Shown piece after piece: positions 46,346 to 60,225 of a stretch of DNA of 64,000 nt. The stretch's first letter is position 1; the number at the start of each line of letters is the position of its first letter. The DNA is taken from positions 16,551,001-16,615,000 of the forward strand of contig CM062204.1 of assembly GCA_031216445.1 (NCBI GenBank), in the 5' to 3' direction. Origin of the DNA: Lateolabrax maculatus. Lineage: Eukaryota > Chordata > Actinopteri > Acropomatiformes > Lateolabracidae. Under the pieces are notes generated by a model. The model ran no database searches. It saw nothing but the letters and a program-made list of their open reading frames with translations, and was not told the DNA's origin. Made by a program: the position numbers and the translations under genes.

Positions 46346-48476
46346 CACAGCAAACCATACCAGTAACCAAGTGTGGTCTTGGGGTCATGTGTCAATATAG
46401 CGATTGCTGTTGAAATTGGAGATTTTATACTCTTGCAAAACCCAGACAGACGCTGAAGTTCATTCTCTGGCAACTGCTTGCTGTCAGTTCAGCCTTTCAC
46501 ACACATCATGGTCATCAACATCTTGGTTTTATGAAGGCAAAAATAGGGTGTTTTCCTTACTGCAGATCAAAACCCTGCTCACTTTTTGCGGTGATTCAAT
46601 GTGCGTGCTGATTTGCTCAAACTTGCACATTTAGTTTGTACATGTTTCCTACGTACAGTATGCCTAGTTTATGGAAATTTTTAAATTAATGTATCCAGTA
46701 TTAGCTTGGGGCAATTGGCAGAAAAACCACCTGTGCTTGGTGCCGCTTCTAACAAAAACAGCTCATAGTGAAATAAGCATTCAGGCCCTTTAGGAAAGAG
46801 CCTGATCAACAGGTTAGGCAATGGAACACGCCAGTGAGTGAGCGTGGCATCTCTCTCTATTTGCATCTGAAACATCATCTCCCTCCTTCGGACTTAACTA
46901 ATGCAAGTAAGAAAGCATTTGATGGTCGAAGGCATGAGTCATCATGCTTGACACATTTAAGGTAACTTGGCAAGCTGAAACACTAGGCACACATACTGAG
47001 AGCTTATTAAGCTTTAGGATGGCTCTCTATGGACAGAACTGAATAGTCAGACATTTCTAATTAGACATTTTTTTGGAAGCCTTTAAGCTCTTAATTCATG
47101 TGCGGTATTTGAAAAAGTAAATGTAAATTCAATTTATTGGCCTTGAGTGGATCTTACTCCACTCATGTATTAGTTCATCTTACATACTGTGCTTTTAGAC
47201 TTTGCAGGCGTGTTGCAATCCTTGTGACTTGCAGTGAGATTTTCATCCCACTCTAAGGATGAGGACATTTTACATTAAACACTCACGCACACACGCATAC
47301 CCTAGGGACTGGTCTGTGGAGTGAGTGGGCCAGTTCCTCCTACTATTTCTCTTAATGTGTCCCTCGTGCTGGAGGTGTGGAGCTGCCAGCATTGTTCACT
47401 AGCTAAACTGGACACTAACAGCTGTGTGTATTTACCGATGATAAACACAGAAGTTACTGCAGATATTTAAGCCTTGTAACCACATTTAGTTATTGCTAAC
47501 AGTGGGTGTTTTGGATTTAAGATACGAGGAGCTGTAGCCTATGTAAAGTCCGTAGGTGTGAGTTCATTTGGCTTTGTGCCTTTGCTGTTTTATCTGCAAG
47601 TGTCTGTTCAGTGTCTGAATGAGCACAGATAAGGCGTGTCTGCGTGTTTGCAAATCCTAGACTGGTCCCGCTGGAGCGGTTCTTCCGATGCAGCTCCAGG
47701 GTGTGGATCGCAGACTGTAGGATAGGGTCTCCTGATGCAACTCCTGGGTCAGGCTCACGGGCTTTATGAATGGGCCACATGATGCAGCTCTTTGGTTTGG
47801 GCGTGTCACTGGCCTCCCACGGTTAAACTTCTTTTCCTGTTTTGGCGGGAAGTAAGATAGTTGGCAGGTAAAAAAACGTTTTCCCCCCCCTTTTTTTCTT
47901 TGAATTATTAGATTAGGTGCTTTCCCCAGCTCAGGTGTGGCATGAGGTTTCACAAGGCTTAATAATAGATGAGTGAGGATGGATGTTATAATGAGTGACA
48001 CTTCTCCCTGTCAAGACAATGAGATCCTGCTTGTGTCCATCAGTTCTCTATTTTATTTAAACTACGATGTGTCATTTCTAAGCAGTTTACAATTTGCTTT
48101 GTTCAGAGCAGTTAATAATTTGGTGGAGCGATTTGAAGGAATTTTGCGGTTTGCCAAACTGCCTCTGGAACTCACACAAGCACTCACCACAGATCCTTCA
48201 GACATGAATAACAGTGATATCAACACATACCAGATAAGGTACTGAAAACTGCTGCAATTAAAGTATGTCTATTTTAAAACATCTCCATCTTGCGGTATTT
48301 CTGTCATTCCTCTTTTTCTGAGAAAACAGTATACTTTTTCTAAAAGTGAAAGCGTTTCGCTGGCAAACAGCAGCATGTAACATACCATAGACACTCCAAC
48401 ACAATGAGCTGGCGTATCAAACATTTGTGTGAGAGAGCAGCGTATTTTATATGCATGGAATGTCTGACTCATTAAT

Positions 48477-48479
<3 letters not shown>
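46345..48479. other. Intergenic, no gene seen
   Basis: No recognised element. The 90-aa frame at 47973-48245 and the 114-aa minus frame at 47657-48001 have neither splice context nor a known domain. Confidence 0.5.
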
Positions 48480-48520
<41 letters not shown>

Positions 48521-48539
48521 AGAGAGAGAGAGAGAGAGA
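48480..48539. repeat. (TG)n(AG)n compound microsatellite
   Basis: TG 48480-48517 followed by AG to 48539. Confidence 0.97.
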
Positions 48540-48746
48540 CTGTCACATCATCAGATAGGCTGAGCTAGTGAGATCAATTTGTAAATTTCTTCTCCCCACA
48601 GAGTTCAGGGGACTGTCTCTTTAGCTGTCACTTTGCATAAGGAATGGAGGCCTAACCACCCAGTTTTACATAGCAGTTGAAGCCTGACAACATGCTTTCT
48701 CTTTTCAAGAACTGAATAAGCTTCCTGGTTCTACCTCAGATGTGCT

Positions 48747-48771
48747 TGTGTGTGTGTGTGTGTGTGTGTGT
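48747..48771. repeat. (GT)n microsatellite
   Basis: Uninterrupted GT run of 25 bp. Confidence 0.95.
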
Positions 48772-49648
48772 TATACTGTAAACTTACATACTTGTTGTAC
48801 TAACTGTATTTATTAAGAGCAGGGTACAAATATTTCAGCCCATGGTAACCCTTCATCAGAGCAGTTACCATGCACAGCAACTAAAACTAGGCTACATATA
48901 TACAAGCAAAATTCACACAAAGGAGCTGGTCATCCATCAGGTGTGCTTTTTTCTGGGAGATATTTTAAACATAAGTCTGGCGATATTCTATATGTCTTAT
49001 TGTAAACAAATCCTATGAAAAGAACAAAACTAACAATAAATTGGTCCCATTCACATATTCTCTTCTGTCAAACAGTTGATTTGGACATTGTCCGTTTGGT
49101 TAAGTTAAAAATGAAAAAGTGCTAACTTTTCAGTAACTACTTTTCTACACAGAGACACCAACACAGGTAATATTATTTGGAACAGGATTTTTATTCAACA
49201 TAGCACACATACGAAGTATACATAATCCAAGAATAAAACATTTTACAAACCTTATTTTACTCCATTTATTCCTTTAACACTGTGTACTCAGTCAAAGACA
49301 GTGACTCCTGAAGGTGGCCATCACTCAAAGGGACAGCCATCTTTGCAGCCATCTATCTTTGCATCTTAACATCGCTCGACCCATCCTTTGTTTCTTCAAT
49401 TCGCTCCACAATTAACCACGGTCACATATATAGGCCTGCGATTCAAAGTCTTTTCACTTGATTTTCATGCAGCCATCAGTACTTCACCGCACAATCGGTC
49501 CTTTTCATATCTCGAAAAGTGGATAAACCCTGTAGGCTTCTGTTGGTGAACACTGCTCTAATTTAAAGTGCCCCAGTGGACTGTTGCCAGCTGCCTGGGG
49601 GCATTGCCTCTAAATGATGCTACCTTGTGATGGGACAGCTGGCTTTTA

Positions 49649-49692
49649 CACACATACACTCACACACACACACACACATATACACACACATA
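49649..49692. repeat. (CA)n-rich imperfect repeat
   Basis: CA run interrupted by TA steps. Confidence 0.9.
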
Positions 49693-52600
49693 TCCTCACA
49701 CATTTCTCCTCAGTTTGATTTCACCCTTTTGGTTACACTTTTAGCCATCAACCAAATCAAAAAGGGAACATTCTGAGAGGTTGTTCAGTAGTAAACATTT
49801 ATAACCCTCCTCTCTTTTTCTTCTCACCGGCCTTCACTTCACTGATTTCTAAAAAGATACCTTGCCCTGGTTGTGGAACAATTTGCTTTTAACACTTACA
49901 GAAGCATTTTACTACCTGCCTATAAAAACTTACCATGCCACATAAAAATATATGGTATTAGCCTTATTGGGTTGCAGAGGTTTCAGTGAAAACATCAGTA
50001 CTGCTGAAAAGTTAATCCTGACACTGAAACTGAGATATGGTGAGGTATGACTAGCAAAGTTGAGGAAGCTGTCAAGAAGTGATCCCTGTAAGATATAAGA
50101 CACACAACTTATTACTCAGACGTACAGATATTATCATCCTTATGACGTTAAATGATACGAGCTCATCAGCAACACACTGAAAAGAGACCTGTAAATGAGA
50201 TAAAACCGGATACAGCTTCTGTCACTGGAATATTTGCATGTAGCTCTGCATGACTGCATAAGCTTGTAGAGGCTTCAGTCTAAATGCGTAAAATGCAAAC
50301 TGGGGTTTCAGCATCGACATTGCAACGTGCGCATGTCACATTGCAGGACGTGTGATGTCAAGTAAGGCAAATTAACTCAAGCACATCATGCAACAAATTC
50401 TTAGCCGCTTGATTCAAAAGGAAAACTCAGATGTTCTCATTTTCCATGACTAATTTAATCTGATGTAAGGATTCTTGGGTACGCAGAGTTAGATCAGTTC
50501 CCAATGTGCTCTGGTGAAAGGGGTGCATCAATTTATTAAACAACCAAAGCAAGCCCCACTAGTCGCCTACCCAAACCTCAGCGCTGCCTGTTTAAGTGCA
50601 CCACTGCACCACACACCGAGTCTGCGTATCACCTGCCTGTAAACATGCACGTGACTGTCACAGATAATTAGCCTGGATGCTAGAGGCAGACGTTCAGTTA
50701 CGGGAGGCGGCTTACGAGTATGTGAGTATCAGCGGTGCTGGTGCTGGTTAAAAGTTAAAAAGTTGCAGTCACAAGGCTGGTCCGTGCCCTAATGTAAGAA
50801 ACGCTTAACACACACAACACATACAAAAAACTTTCAGTATCCAGATCAGTCTGTGCTTACATGTTGCTGGCATATATACATATACATACTCTCTATCTGT
50901 TTGTTTTTTCGTATCGCAATATATATCGCAGGAAAAGATCTCGCAATATCCGTTTTTCCAAGAATCGTGCAAACCAACCATTCTCATTGATAGATATTAG
51001 GCCGTCAATGTATGACATTTGTAGGACACAACAAAAAATTCAAAGGCTTCATTCTTGCAAAACATGCCTTAAAAATATGTCCTCTGCACTTCCTCCCCCC
51101 CACGTTAATGCCACTCTCCCCAGGCTAAGCAGCTGATTTATTGACAAGATGCCGCCAACATTTTATGGTCTTTGAACCACGAGACACAGCGTGGAGAACG
51201 GGATGGAGACCTCATGACTGCCGACAGGCGGGGAGGCACAGTCCCCCCCATCAGCTCTCTCTGTGGGACGCTTTTGTCCGATAAGAGGTCATGCACCACA
51301 CCCGATTTAAGTCATGTGCTCCTCATTGCATGACGAGCAACACAAGACAACAGGGATGTGTTCGGTTGTGTATGTGTGTTTGTTTGAGCTAGGGAGAGCA
51401 AACGCATCGACTTCTGTGGCTCGGTACATTTTGTGCTCATCTTCATCTCAGAAACATATATTTGGTGTTAAAGTTCATATCCTTGTGTCTTACGTGTGTA
51501 TCCAAGTGTGTGTTTCTTTGCTGCATAGTCAAAGTATGAAAGCATGTGCTGGGCTGGAAGAGACGGTGCTGTGTCTCTGTGAGTGGGTGCGTAGGGTCTG
51601 GGTCAAGACTTTTAGTACTTTAAGACCTTAACTCTGCTCGGGGGGACTCTTACTCCACACCCACGCTTCGTTCTGTCAAACTCTGGACCATATCAACATT
51701 CCTGGGATTAATGTAGACACAGACATAATATATTACTGCTGTGAGGTACATTCGTACAGCCAGAAAAAAAAAAGTTTTTTCCGTCCTCATGTGAGAGCTA
51801 AATATGGGTATGTCCAGATACAGCTCTGTTGTAAGAGTGGCGTTTCTTCTACCAGTTTTGTTGCCTAAAGGCCCTGATGATCTCCAAAACAGACATGGAT
51901 ATGTACCGACACGTGTGCACTCAGTGTGTACACTCAGCGCATATGGTGTGTTATGTTAGTAGCCGCCAATGTAGCCTCGAGCCGCCAGCCTCACGCAGAG
52001 ATGAGGAGCGTGCTACAGAACTCCACACCTCCAGATTATTTTCATTTTCAAACGTGTGGCCAATTGACGCTGACTCAAGTGACATCACTGGAGGCAATTC
52101 ATAAGATTTTGTGCAGCTCCCTCTGGAGCAACAAAAGCCTTTATACTTCACATATGCTTTTTTCACATTTGCAGTAGTACTCCTGTAATTCCTGTTGACA
52201 GACTTTGATGTGTAAAATCGAGTTCCCCTTTAACCAAATGTTTTTAGTTGCCCAAACTTAACCGCACCTTATTATAAAGTTTGTTAACTATGACTTGAAC
52301 CTTCCCTTCAGCCTTAAAAGGGGGTTTTGATTACATAATTAAACCATACATCAGCTGTACTAAGGTTGCCACTTGTGGATGTTGGAATAATGAATTGGTT
52401 GGAAAACACTGACATTGAAAGTTCTAGTACAGCAGAAAAAAGTTAGCAGTGAATGATCAAAGACCTCTGAGGTCCCGTCAATGACTGTAGTCACGTTGTT
52501 AATGTTCAAAGACCCGGCCTATGGGGAGATTTGTTGACACCAGCAACAATGATTGTTTAACTTTGCCCTGCAGCAATATACAGTATGTACAATACAATTC

Positions 52601-55600
52601 ATTCTCCTTAGTAAATATGGCTGTCAGTTGCAAACTCTGGCTGTATGAATGTAGCCACAGAAACCTTTTGCCTCATACTTGATGTAAGCTAAGAAAAACA
52701 TCCATTGATGCCCTGTCACTAATTCATTTTTAAAATTAAACTAAAATGTAAGGGCATGACACTACAATATAAACATAGAAATCACCATAGTTGAGTTTAC
52801 TGGGTGGACACATACACACACAGTGAATCATTAAAGTTGTGTCATCTGCAGACTTTCCATCATTAAGAAAAGACAATTCATTGGTTCACATGTAGAAGTA
52901 CTACATGTAGAAATACTTTTTTAAGTAAAAACTATATATATAACTTGTGGGAGCGATTGCCTTCTGTAACCCACTTTCTTCATCTCACCATCTTGAGATG
53001 GGATGTAGGTGATCCTGTCTGAGCCATGATAAGAAAACAGTAATTTATAAACATAGTATATATACAGTCACATATCTATGCTGTGTCTCAGGAACTCACA
53101 CGCGCACACACAGACGCACATCTTTTTTCTAATCTGCTCATTTTCACCTCACATGTTTACCCAGACAGACCAATCCAGCTGATCCAGCAGCTACCGGACC
53201 TTGACTGTAATCTAACCCTGACAGATAGAGCGCCTGTAAGAGGACATGCTCACTTTACTGCATGTGTGCAAGCATGGCACACACTTGTTTTGTTGGCATG
53301 CACCGTATCTATGTGTGTGTTCAAGAGGTGCCTGTGGTGGCAACTTGGATAAAAACTTTATTTGCACTGCTATTGCGTGCACAGGCCATTGCAATGTGCA
53401 TGCAGTGGCCTCCCTCACGTATTAACTTATCATTATGTATGAGTACATGAGTGTGCTTGCATTTGTGTGCGTGCTTACGTACAGTATGTTTTTCTGTATT
53501 GGTTTGTGGTTGTACACGTATACTCCACTATGTGCTCCACCTACAGTATCTGTGCGCTTGCATGCCTACACACTGTACATGTTTAAGTTATCAGTATGTG
53601 TTTCTGTATTAGCGTGTGTGTAAGGAGCATGGGTTGTAACTCACTCTGACTGCAAGCCGAGGCCCCTGGCAGGGAAAGCTGTGGGTCTGGCAGGTCTCAG
53701 CAGGGCTCGAAGCAGCTCTGCAGCTCAACTCGGCGCCGCTGGTGGTTGCGGGCCTGTCTCCATGTCATACTGAAGAGGTATTCAAGAGAACTCCTTACTG
53801 GGAGGCCTCCAGCGTGAAAACAGGACAATGTCATCATGTCTTATTGTTGGCAGCCATGTTACCTCCACAATAGGTTCTGAGCCACCACGCAGAAAAGAAT
53901 CATGGACATTTATGCCAGTTGATTTACACAGTGTTTGCCATTTTCCCATGATGAATGGTAGCAAGAGCACTGTTATAGTTACTGCAGGCCTGCCAGGTCT
54001 ACCTTAGAGAATAAGCATCAGTGTGGCACCTCTTAAATCTTAAATCAAACTCTATCACTGGCGCTTTAATGGTTTCCATGCTGCCATGCATCGCATTTAC
54101 AAAAAGCATATGCAGAATATCTGAAGGACCTGAGCGGTTAATTTACAATTCCATGGCTTAAAAGAATACTCCCATCACTTTAGTAAATAAACTTGTGTGC
54201 CGTTTGACCAGGAGTTAGATGGAAAAATCGATTTAACATTTATGTTTAATACAGAGATTCACAAGTTCAGCCTACTTTATTACAATCTCTGAAAAGAAGG
54301 GTTCACAGCAACAGCATTCAAGCAACTGCGCACATTGTATCCTGCGCATTTGACACGTCGGAAAAAAGCAAAGCAATGTGGTTTAACTAGCAGTTAACTT
54401 ATGCATTGAAACTATTTACTAACCAACAACCTGCTGGAAGTTTCTTTTTTTTTTTCTTGTAGCAGAGTCTATCTTTTAACCCCAAGCTTCTAGTCGGTGC
54501 GCTAAGATAGTGATGAAGAGATGCAGAGCTTAAAGTGACATTAATTTTCAAGCCTACTGAACTTAATTATTTCTCAAAATTACAGCTCATTGCCCCACCT
54601 TCAGATTTTTTTTGTCTTGACTTGTTTATCATATAATAGAAGCACCTGAATTTTAAGTCCTGTGTAAATACTGCAGAAACAGCTGCACCTGTTTTTTCTT
54701 AAACGTTATGAAGTAAAACTGAATAGACCTATTGTAACACTCAAAACTCATCTGGCTGCCACTGGACCTGCATATGAATCATACGGCTGTTCCTAACACC
54801 CGCCTCCAATTTTCTTAATTCCTCATGGGAGAAGAGCAATAGTTAAAAATCCACCATTGTATTCTCAACAGTTCATAAAGTTTAAAGCGACATTTTTAGA
54901 TTTGATGCTCATCTTCTTTTTATGAATTTACAATCCAACTAATATGATCTTAATCTGAAGATGCTGTCTGTGAAACACAACACAGGCAGACGGCAGAGCT
55001 GCTGCCTCTGTCAGGCTCAGGCAGCACATACCAGGCACAGCATATGTTGAGAAAGAAAAACACGGAGGGAGAAAGGTAGAAGGGGTGAATGAAATAAAGA
55101 TGTGGCTATTAGAAGTGGGTGAGGTGATAAAGCTGTATGGAAAGGAGAGAAGACCGAGAAGGTAGTGGGATGAAATGAAGGAGAAATGGGTTGCAGGGGA
55201 GGGAGTGTAGAGCAATGGCGAGTGAGAGAGGTTACGGCTTGGACTCTGACCCAGATTTTAAATATGGTCTCTGACAACCTGATCTGACTGTGCTGCTGTG
55301 TGGTCTTCCTTTCTTTCCACTCGTTATGGATGCATGACGACCACACGCCTCTCCTTTCGGCACTCTGTGCAGTCACTTGACGACTCAGAGCACGCTAATT
55401 CAATGCAACATTTAAATGACGACAAGCTCGAGGTCAGAGCGTCACCAGGTCCTTTTCAAAAGCCACATTGCTCCTTTCAGTGTATGCATGTGCTCATCAG
55501 ACACGGATTACACCTCAGGCTTAGAGAGAGCGCTAGAAAATGTAGGTTCATGTAATTACGTAGCTGCTCTACAGAGTTAGCTCATCCTTAAGTGTTATGA

Positions 55601-57059
55601 ATAAAAAAAAAAAAAAATTTCACACAGGCATAACAATTCTGTAATTCAAAGAAGTAGGCAGAAAATGTCTTTATGTACCAGTAAGAGAACAGTGGGTGCA
55701 AGCTTAAGTCTTTGGCAGGGGTTGCTGGCAGTGTATACGCCTGTTTGGTTATTTTATGGCCAAGCAGGAGCTATAACTAAGCCAATTCTTTTAGAAAAAG
55801 AAATCAAGATTTTGGGTGTTTGGCAGGGTTAATGGGATTATTTTCTTTAATTTTCTTAAGTATTAATATTTCATAATAAAATAAAATCTTTTTTCAAATC
55901 TTTGAAAAAAATATCAAAAAGACATCAAATCACAATAGTCTGTTGTACAGCTTAAATTTTTAGTATTTTATTCTTATTCACCATGTCAAAAGGAGGATGG
56001 GCATGTATTTACATTTAGGAGGTATCGTAGTCTTTTTAGCAAGTGTCGGTGCACATTTCTTGAATGTATAACCCGCCTGCCTGGATAAACATGAGCACGC
56101 ACACATGCACACACACACAAACGCCTCCTGAACTGTGTGTTGAGATCGTTGGGAGTTAGGTGACAGATACTGAGAATGCTTGGACCTAAATTAAACCCAC
56201 TGCTTCATCAAAACATCCTGCCTTCCTGCTTGGGCCGAGATTGTGGTGACTTCTCATGGGGCGCGCAGGTACACAAGTGGGATCAAACACACACACACTA
56301 ACACATGCACAGGGATTCAAGAATATTTTCAGTGACGGGTAAAACCAAAATGAAACAAAGTGTACTGTATGGATTCTATACTGTAAATGATTACATAAGG
56401 CCTATGCTATTCACGCATCAACACACACATACAGACAGTTAACATGATAGTTTATCAAGTTCATAATCAGTTTTGAGTACCTCATAATTGTATGAACTTT
56501 TCAACGACAGTCTGAAGTTTGAAGTTACAGGAAAAGGGGTTTTACAGGCAAAACATTCAACAAGCTCATAAAACATGGTGCACTGTTTGAGTTAAACTAC
56601 ATCAACATTGGTAAGACCAGCTAAAACATTACAAAAACTTCTTACTGGGCAATGAATCAATCATTTAAATTCTGAAAGGCACCAACTTTCACAATTTGAC
56701 ACACAAGTACATTTTGACGCAACAATTACACGTGTTTATGTAAGTTTAAAAGCATGACCTTCACTTTAAATACAGCGTTGTTCCCATGTGTTGCTACTTG
56801 TACTTAAAGGTAAAGGTTTGAGTACTTCTTTCCATATGCTCACTGGAAAAAAGAACATATTTACCAGCATGTACACACAATTGCAATATGACCCATATAC
56901 AGTTAACAGAGCCAAAAAAAAAAAGAAAAAAAAAAATGGGTGGGAGCAGGGAGCAGGGGAAGCAAAGGAGGCCAAGAGGGAGGAGGAGAGCTCTGCACCA
57001 CTCTGCTCCAGCTCCACTTCCACTGGTGACCCCATGGCTGTAAATCTGAAAGTAGAAGA
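49693..57059. other. Intergenic, no convincing gene
   Basis: Long non-repetitive to AT-rich sequence. Two short intervals look faintly exon-like (53165-53235 and 53636-53770) but have no homology I recognise. 54940-55210 is purine-rich. An A-run lies at 55603-55617 and an A-rich run at 56914-56936. Confidence 0.45.
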
Positions 57060-57205
57060 CCATTCCTTACCACAGCGGCCTTGGTTCAAGTCCGGCCCGT
57101 GGCCCTTTGCTGCATGTCATCCCCTCTCTCTCCCCTGCCTTTTCCTTTCCTATCTCTCTCTACTGTCCTGTCAAAATAAAGCAAAAATGCCAAAAATTGG
57201 CAAGT
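57060..57205 (+). mobile_element. tRNA-derived SINE, 3' portion
   Basis: ggttcaagtcc fits a pol III B-box. It is followed by ggcccgtggccctttgctgc, then atgtcatcccctctctctcc, tactgtcctgtcaaaataaa and gcaaaaatgccaaaaattgg. This is the body and tail of an abundant fish SINE, known from memory. The A-box half is not evident, so the copy is 5' truncated. Confidence 0.75.
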
Positions 57206-58032
57206 CATAGTCAGATGTTAATGTGTTTGACAAGTGAGTTCAGAAGGTGAAATCTCAATGTTTGGTTGCAGATGTTTTAGACTTTTTCATAGAGAGTATG
57301 AAATTTAACAGATACAATCTGGCTGACACAACAACAAATGTCACTGTCCATCTCCTTGTGTTAACAGACAATTTAATTAAGCAATTCCACTGCCTTGACA
57401 TTCAGTTCAGTAAGCAGAATTAAGCCATTTTTTTTCTCGCTCATTAAGCACGTATGTCTTCTTATTTACACCCACTCCAAAGCTTTCTGTGTGACAGTTA
57501 CCAGTAAGAGAAAAAAAAAAGAGGAAACAACTGGAAAGAGGTGAGAATAGAGAATAATCTCACTAAAACAGTCAACTTCCAGGAAAACTAGACTGTGACC
57601 ACTTAATTATCTTGATGCCTGCCACACAGCACATCTCTCTAAAGCTGAGCCAGGCAGATCATACAAATAGCGAGACAGTTATCGTGATGGTTACCAGCTA
57701 AAGAGAGTAAAATTTGGTTGAGGCCAGCCGGAGTTTTCATACAGCCCCTCTGGCTTTGGCAAACGAGAGTGGATCAGGTTAACATTGACATGACTACCAA
57801 AATGACATTAAAGATATTAGTATCTGCAGCAGTATTACAGTGCCTTGCCAGAGACTTCCCAAATAAGTCCTTGTAATGTAACGTTGACAGGATAAAGAAC
57901 TGTTGGCCTTTAGATTTGAGCAAACATACAAATTTGATGTTTGCCAGTGTAATTGCCTGCAACATGAGCTGGGGACTAAGAGGAGAAAAATGCCATAAAA
58001 GTGGCCCTCATTATCCAAACTTCAATGATTTG

Positions 58033-58357
58033 CTAGTCTGGGAACCAGACGAATTTGCAAACTCATGTTTCATTTGCTCTGGCAGACACGTCTGGCCCCC
58101 AAACCGGTTTCTCTGCCGATTTATCGGGCTAACCAATCACAAGCGTTTATCTAGTACCAGGCGGTTTAATACGATGACTGACAGAGACGAGCGCCGTTCA
58201 GGTATCTTTGTAAATATCCAAGATGGCGCTGCCGATATGGAACGTTCAGTGGCCGGCTACAGCGTCAGTATTTAACGGACTGGAGGGTAAATTTGCCCTA
58301 AAAAAAAAACCAAACAACTGCACTTAAACTTTATTTACAAAACAGACAAACAAATTT
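58033..58357 (-). mobile_element. Uninterrupted, truncated copy of the second-level MITE
   Basis: It begins ctagtctgggaaccagacga, the reverse complement of the right end of the element at 33080. Read on the minus strand it follows that element through gcaaatgaaacatgag, aaacgcttgtgattggtta, gatatttacaaagatacctg and aaagtttaagtgcag. It lacks the 500-bp insert and loses similarity around 58340-58357, so its other end is missing. The open frame across it is spurious. Confidence 0.75.
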
Positions 58358-60009
58358 GCAGTTTGTTAAGAATTGTTTTGGAACACTACCTGTCTAAATG
58401 AACTAAATCAGTATTTTTGAAATGCAGTCCCAGGACAGTGCTGGAGTCACAGGCCTATCTCTATTTGTATGGTACTGTTGGATTGCATATAACTATGTTC
58501 TGTTGAGCAATAGATTCTCTTAAATCATTGCGCCGGCTCTGAGAAACAGTGTGAACACTGGAGTTGTGTGCGCTGCTCTTCATGGAAATGCTCCTTTTCT
58601 TGTGAACAAAGAACGTGCTACATCATAAATCTTTTTATATGCTGATTGCTGACAGCCACGAGTTGGACAGGGCCAGGCTGACAACCACGCCTCAGCGGGC
58701 AATTGAAAACAACACACGGAATAATCAGTTTTCTCAGATTTTAAATAAATTATCAAATTGCTGATTCTACTCAGCACTTGCTTTATTCAGTCCCGCCTAG
58801 ATCTTGCAGAGATTATTTGATTTTTACAGCCAAAAATGAGTTAATGTGTGGTTACTTTCCTGATAAACAGCAAGATACTTTATGACCTTTTTTTTTATTA
58901 TTATTTTGCAATAAATTGAGAAAACTAAAAGTACTAACTGGGAATACATTATGTACTAGGCTGCAATAAGAGTACAAATGGTCTTCAGATGTTTCAGCTG
59001 GTGCCTCATACATGTGTGCCAGGATGTGACTACAGGATACAGTATCAGCCCAATAATGGTCCAACCCCGACAGACATGGGGCATTGGGAATGAAAATTCT
59101 GCAGCATCTGGGGTGACTCCCAGCGTCCCAAAAAATAGAATGGTGTGTCAGAATTGTTTGGTCTTATCTCTCCAAGTTTTCCAACTTCTGTGACTTGTTC
59201 TGGGATGTTAAATATATACAAAATAAAGCACATTCAGTACCAAAATTAAATCACCTATAAATAATCCTATAACATTCTGCAAGTCAAGTGCACCTCCAAC
59301 AAGCACTGTTAATCAAGCGGTTAGTTTCTGGTATTAAGAAGTTGATGGTTAAGTTTAGGTATGAGCTTACAAATGGCTTGCTTACATTTCAGTCGATAGA
59401 GTTTGCTGAAGTTGATGCACAGTCTGAAAGTAAGCAATGCTTGAGAGGCCAATGTCAGGGGACTGAAAATCCTCGAGGCATCAACGGTTTTTAAATTTTT
59501 AGGTACAGACGATATTAGCTTTGCACACTGTATTAGAGCAGGTAAATATGGATGGTGGAGAGGGGAGGATTGCGGGAATTTCGGTGCACTGACAAAGTTG
59601 AGTTGAGTTTATCCTCCATCACCCTCTGACCTTTGGAAAAGGGGAGTGTTTATTCTGTTATGTACACGTTCCCTTATAACAAATTGATTTATGGAATGAC
59701 TGTAGCTGCTGCCAAAGCTCTGCTGGCAGGGTAAGGACTTGATGCTTGTTGTTGCATTAATTTTAGCCTCTATCTCCTCACATGATGTTGCCTTGAGACA
59801 TCCTTATCCTCCCGCTGCTTAATAAAGCCAGAGGCTATTTGACAATTAAGCGCACAGAGTGTTTGAAATGTCACCAGACGTGAGCAAACTGAGAGAATTG
59901 GAGATCAGACTGTGATGCAGGTGCTCGGAATCTGAACCAGGAGTATTAGTACGACTCACAGTGTTGCAGTTCCACAAGGTGTCAGTGTGCTTCAAACAAA
60001 GTTGAACAG
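58358..60009. other. Intergenic, nothing recognised
   Basis: AT-rich, with short frames only. 59800-59870 (tgcttaataaagccagaggc and tgacaattaagcgcac) is non-repetitive and of even composition, but no function can be given. Confidence 0.5.
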
Positions 60010-60225
60010 TGTTAATTAATGAGCTTTAGAGGTGCTGATATGTGGATTTTGTTACATTTGGACAGAGTCAGGCCAACTGTTTCCCCCCCGTTTCTAGTCT
60101 GTATGCTAAGCTAAGCTAACAGGCTGCTTGCGGTAGCTTCATATTTACCATACACACATGCGAGTGGTGCGGATCTTCTCATAAGAATAACTGAATAAGC
60201 ATATTTTCCCAAAATCTTAATCTTA
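60010..60225. mobile_element. Half-copy of the TTAA-ended MITE
   Basis: gagctttagaggtgctgata, gtatgctaagctaagctaac, agtggtgcggatcttctcat and gaataagcatattttccc match the right arm of the 31851-33352 element. The other arm is absent. Confidence 0.7.

Noticed and set aside
56788..57210. 140-aa + strand frame
   Set aside because: It includes an A-run and a SINE tail and has no conserved domain.
57916..58275. 119-aa + strand frame
   Set aside because: It runs across the non-coding MITE copy at 58033-58357.
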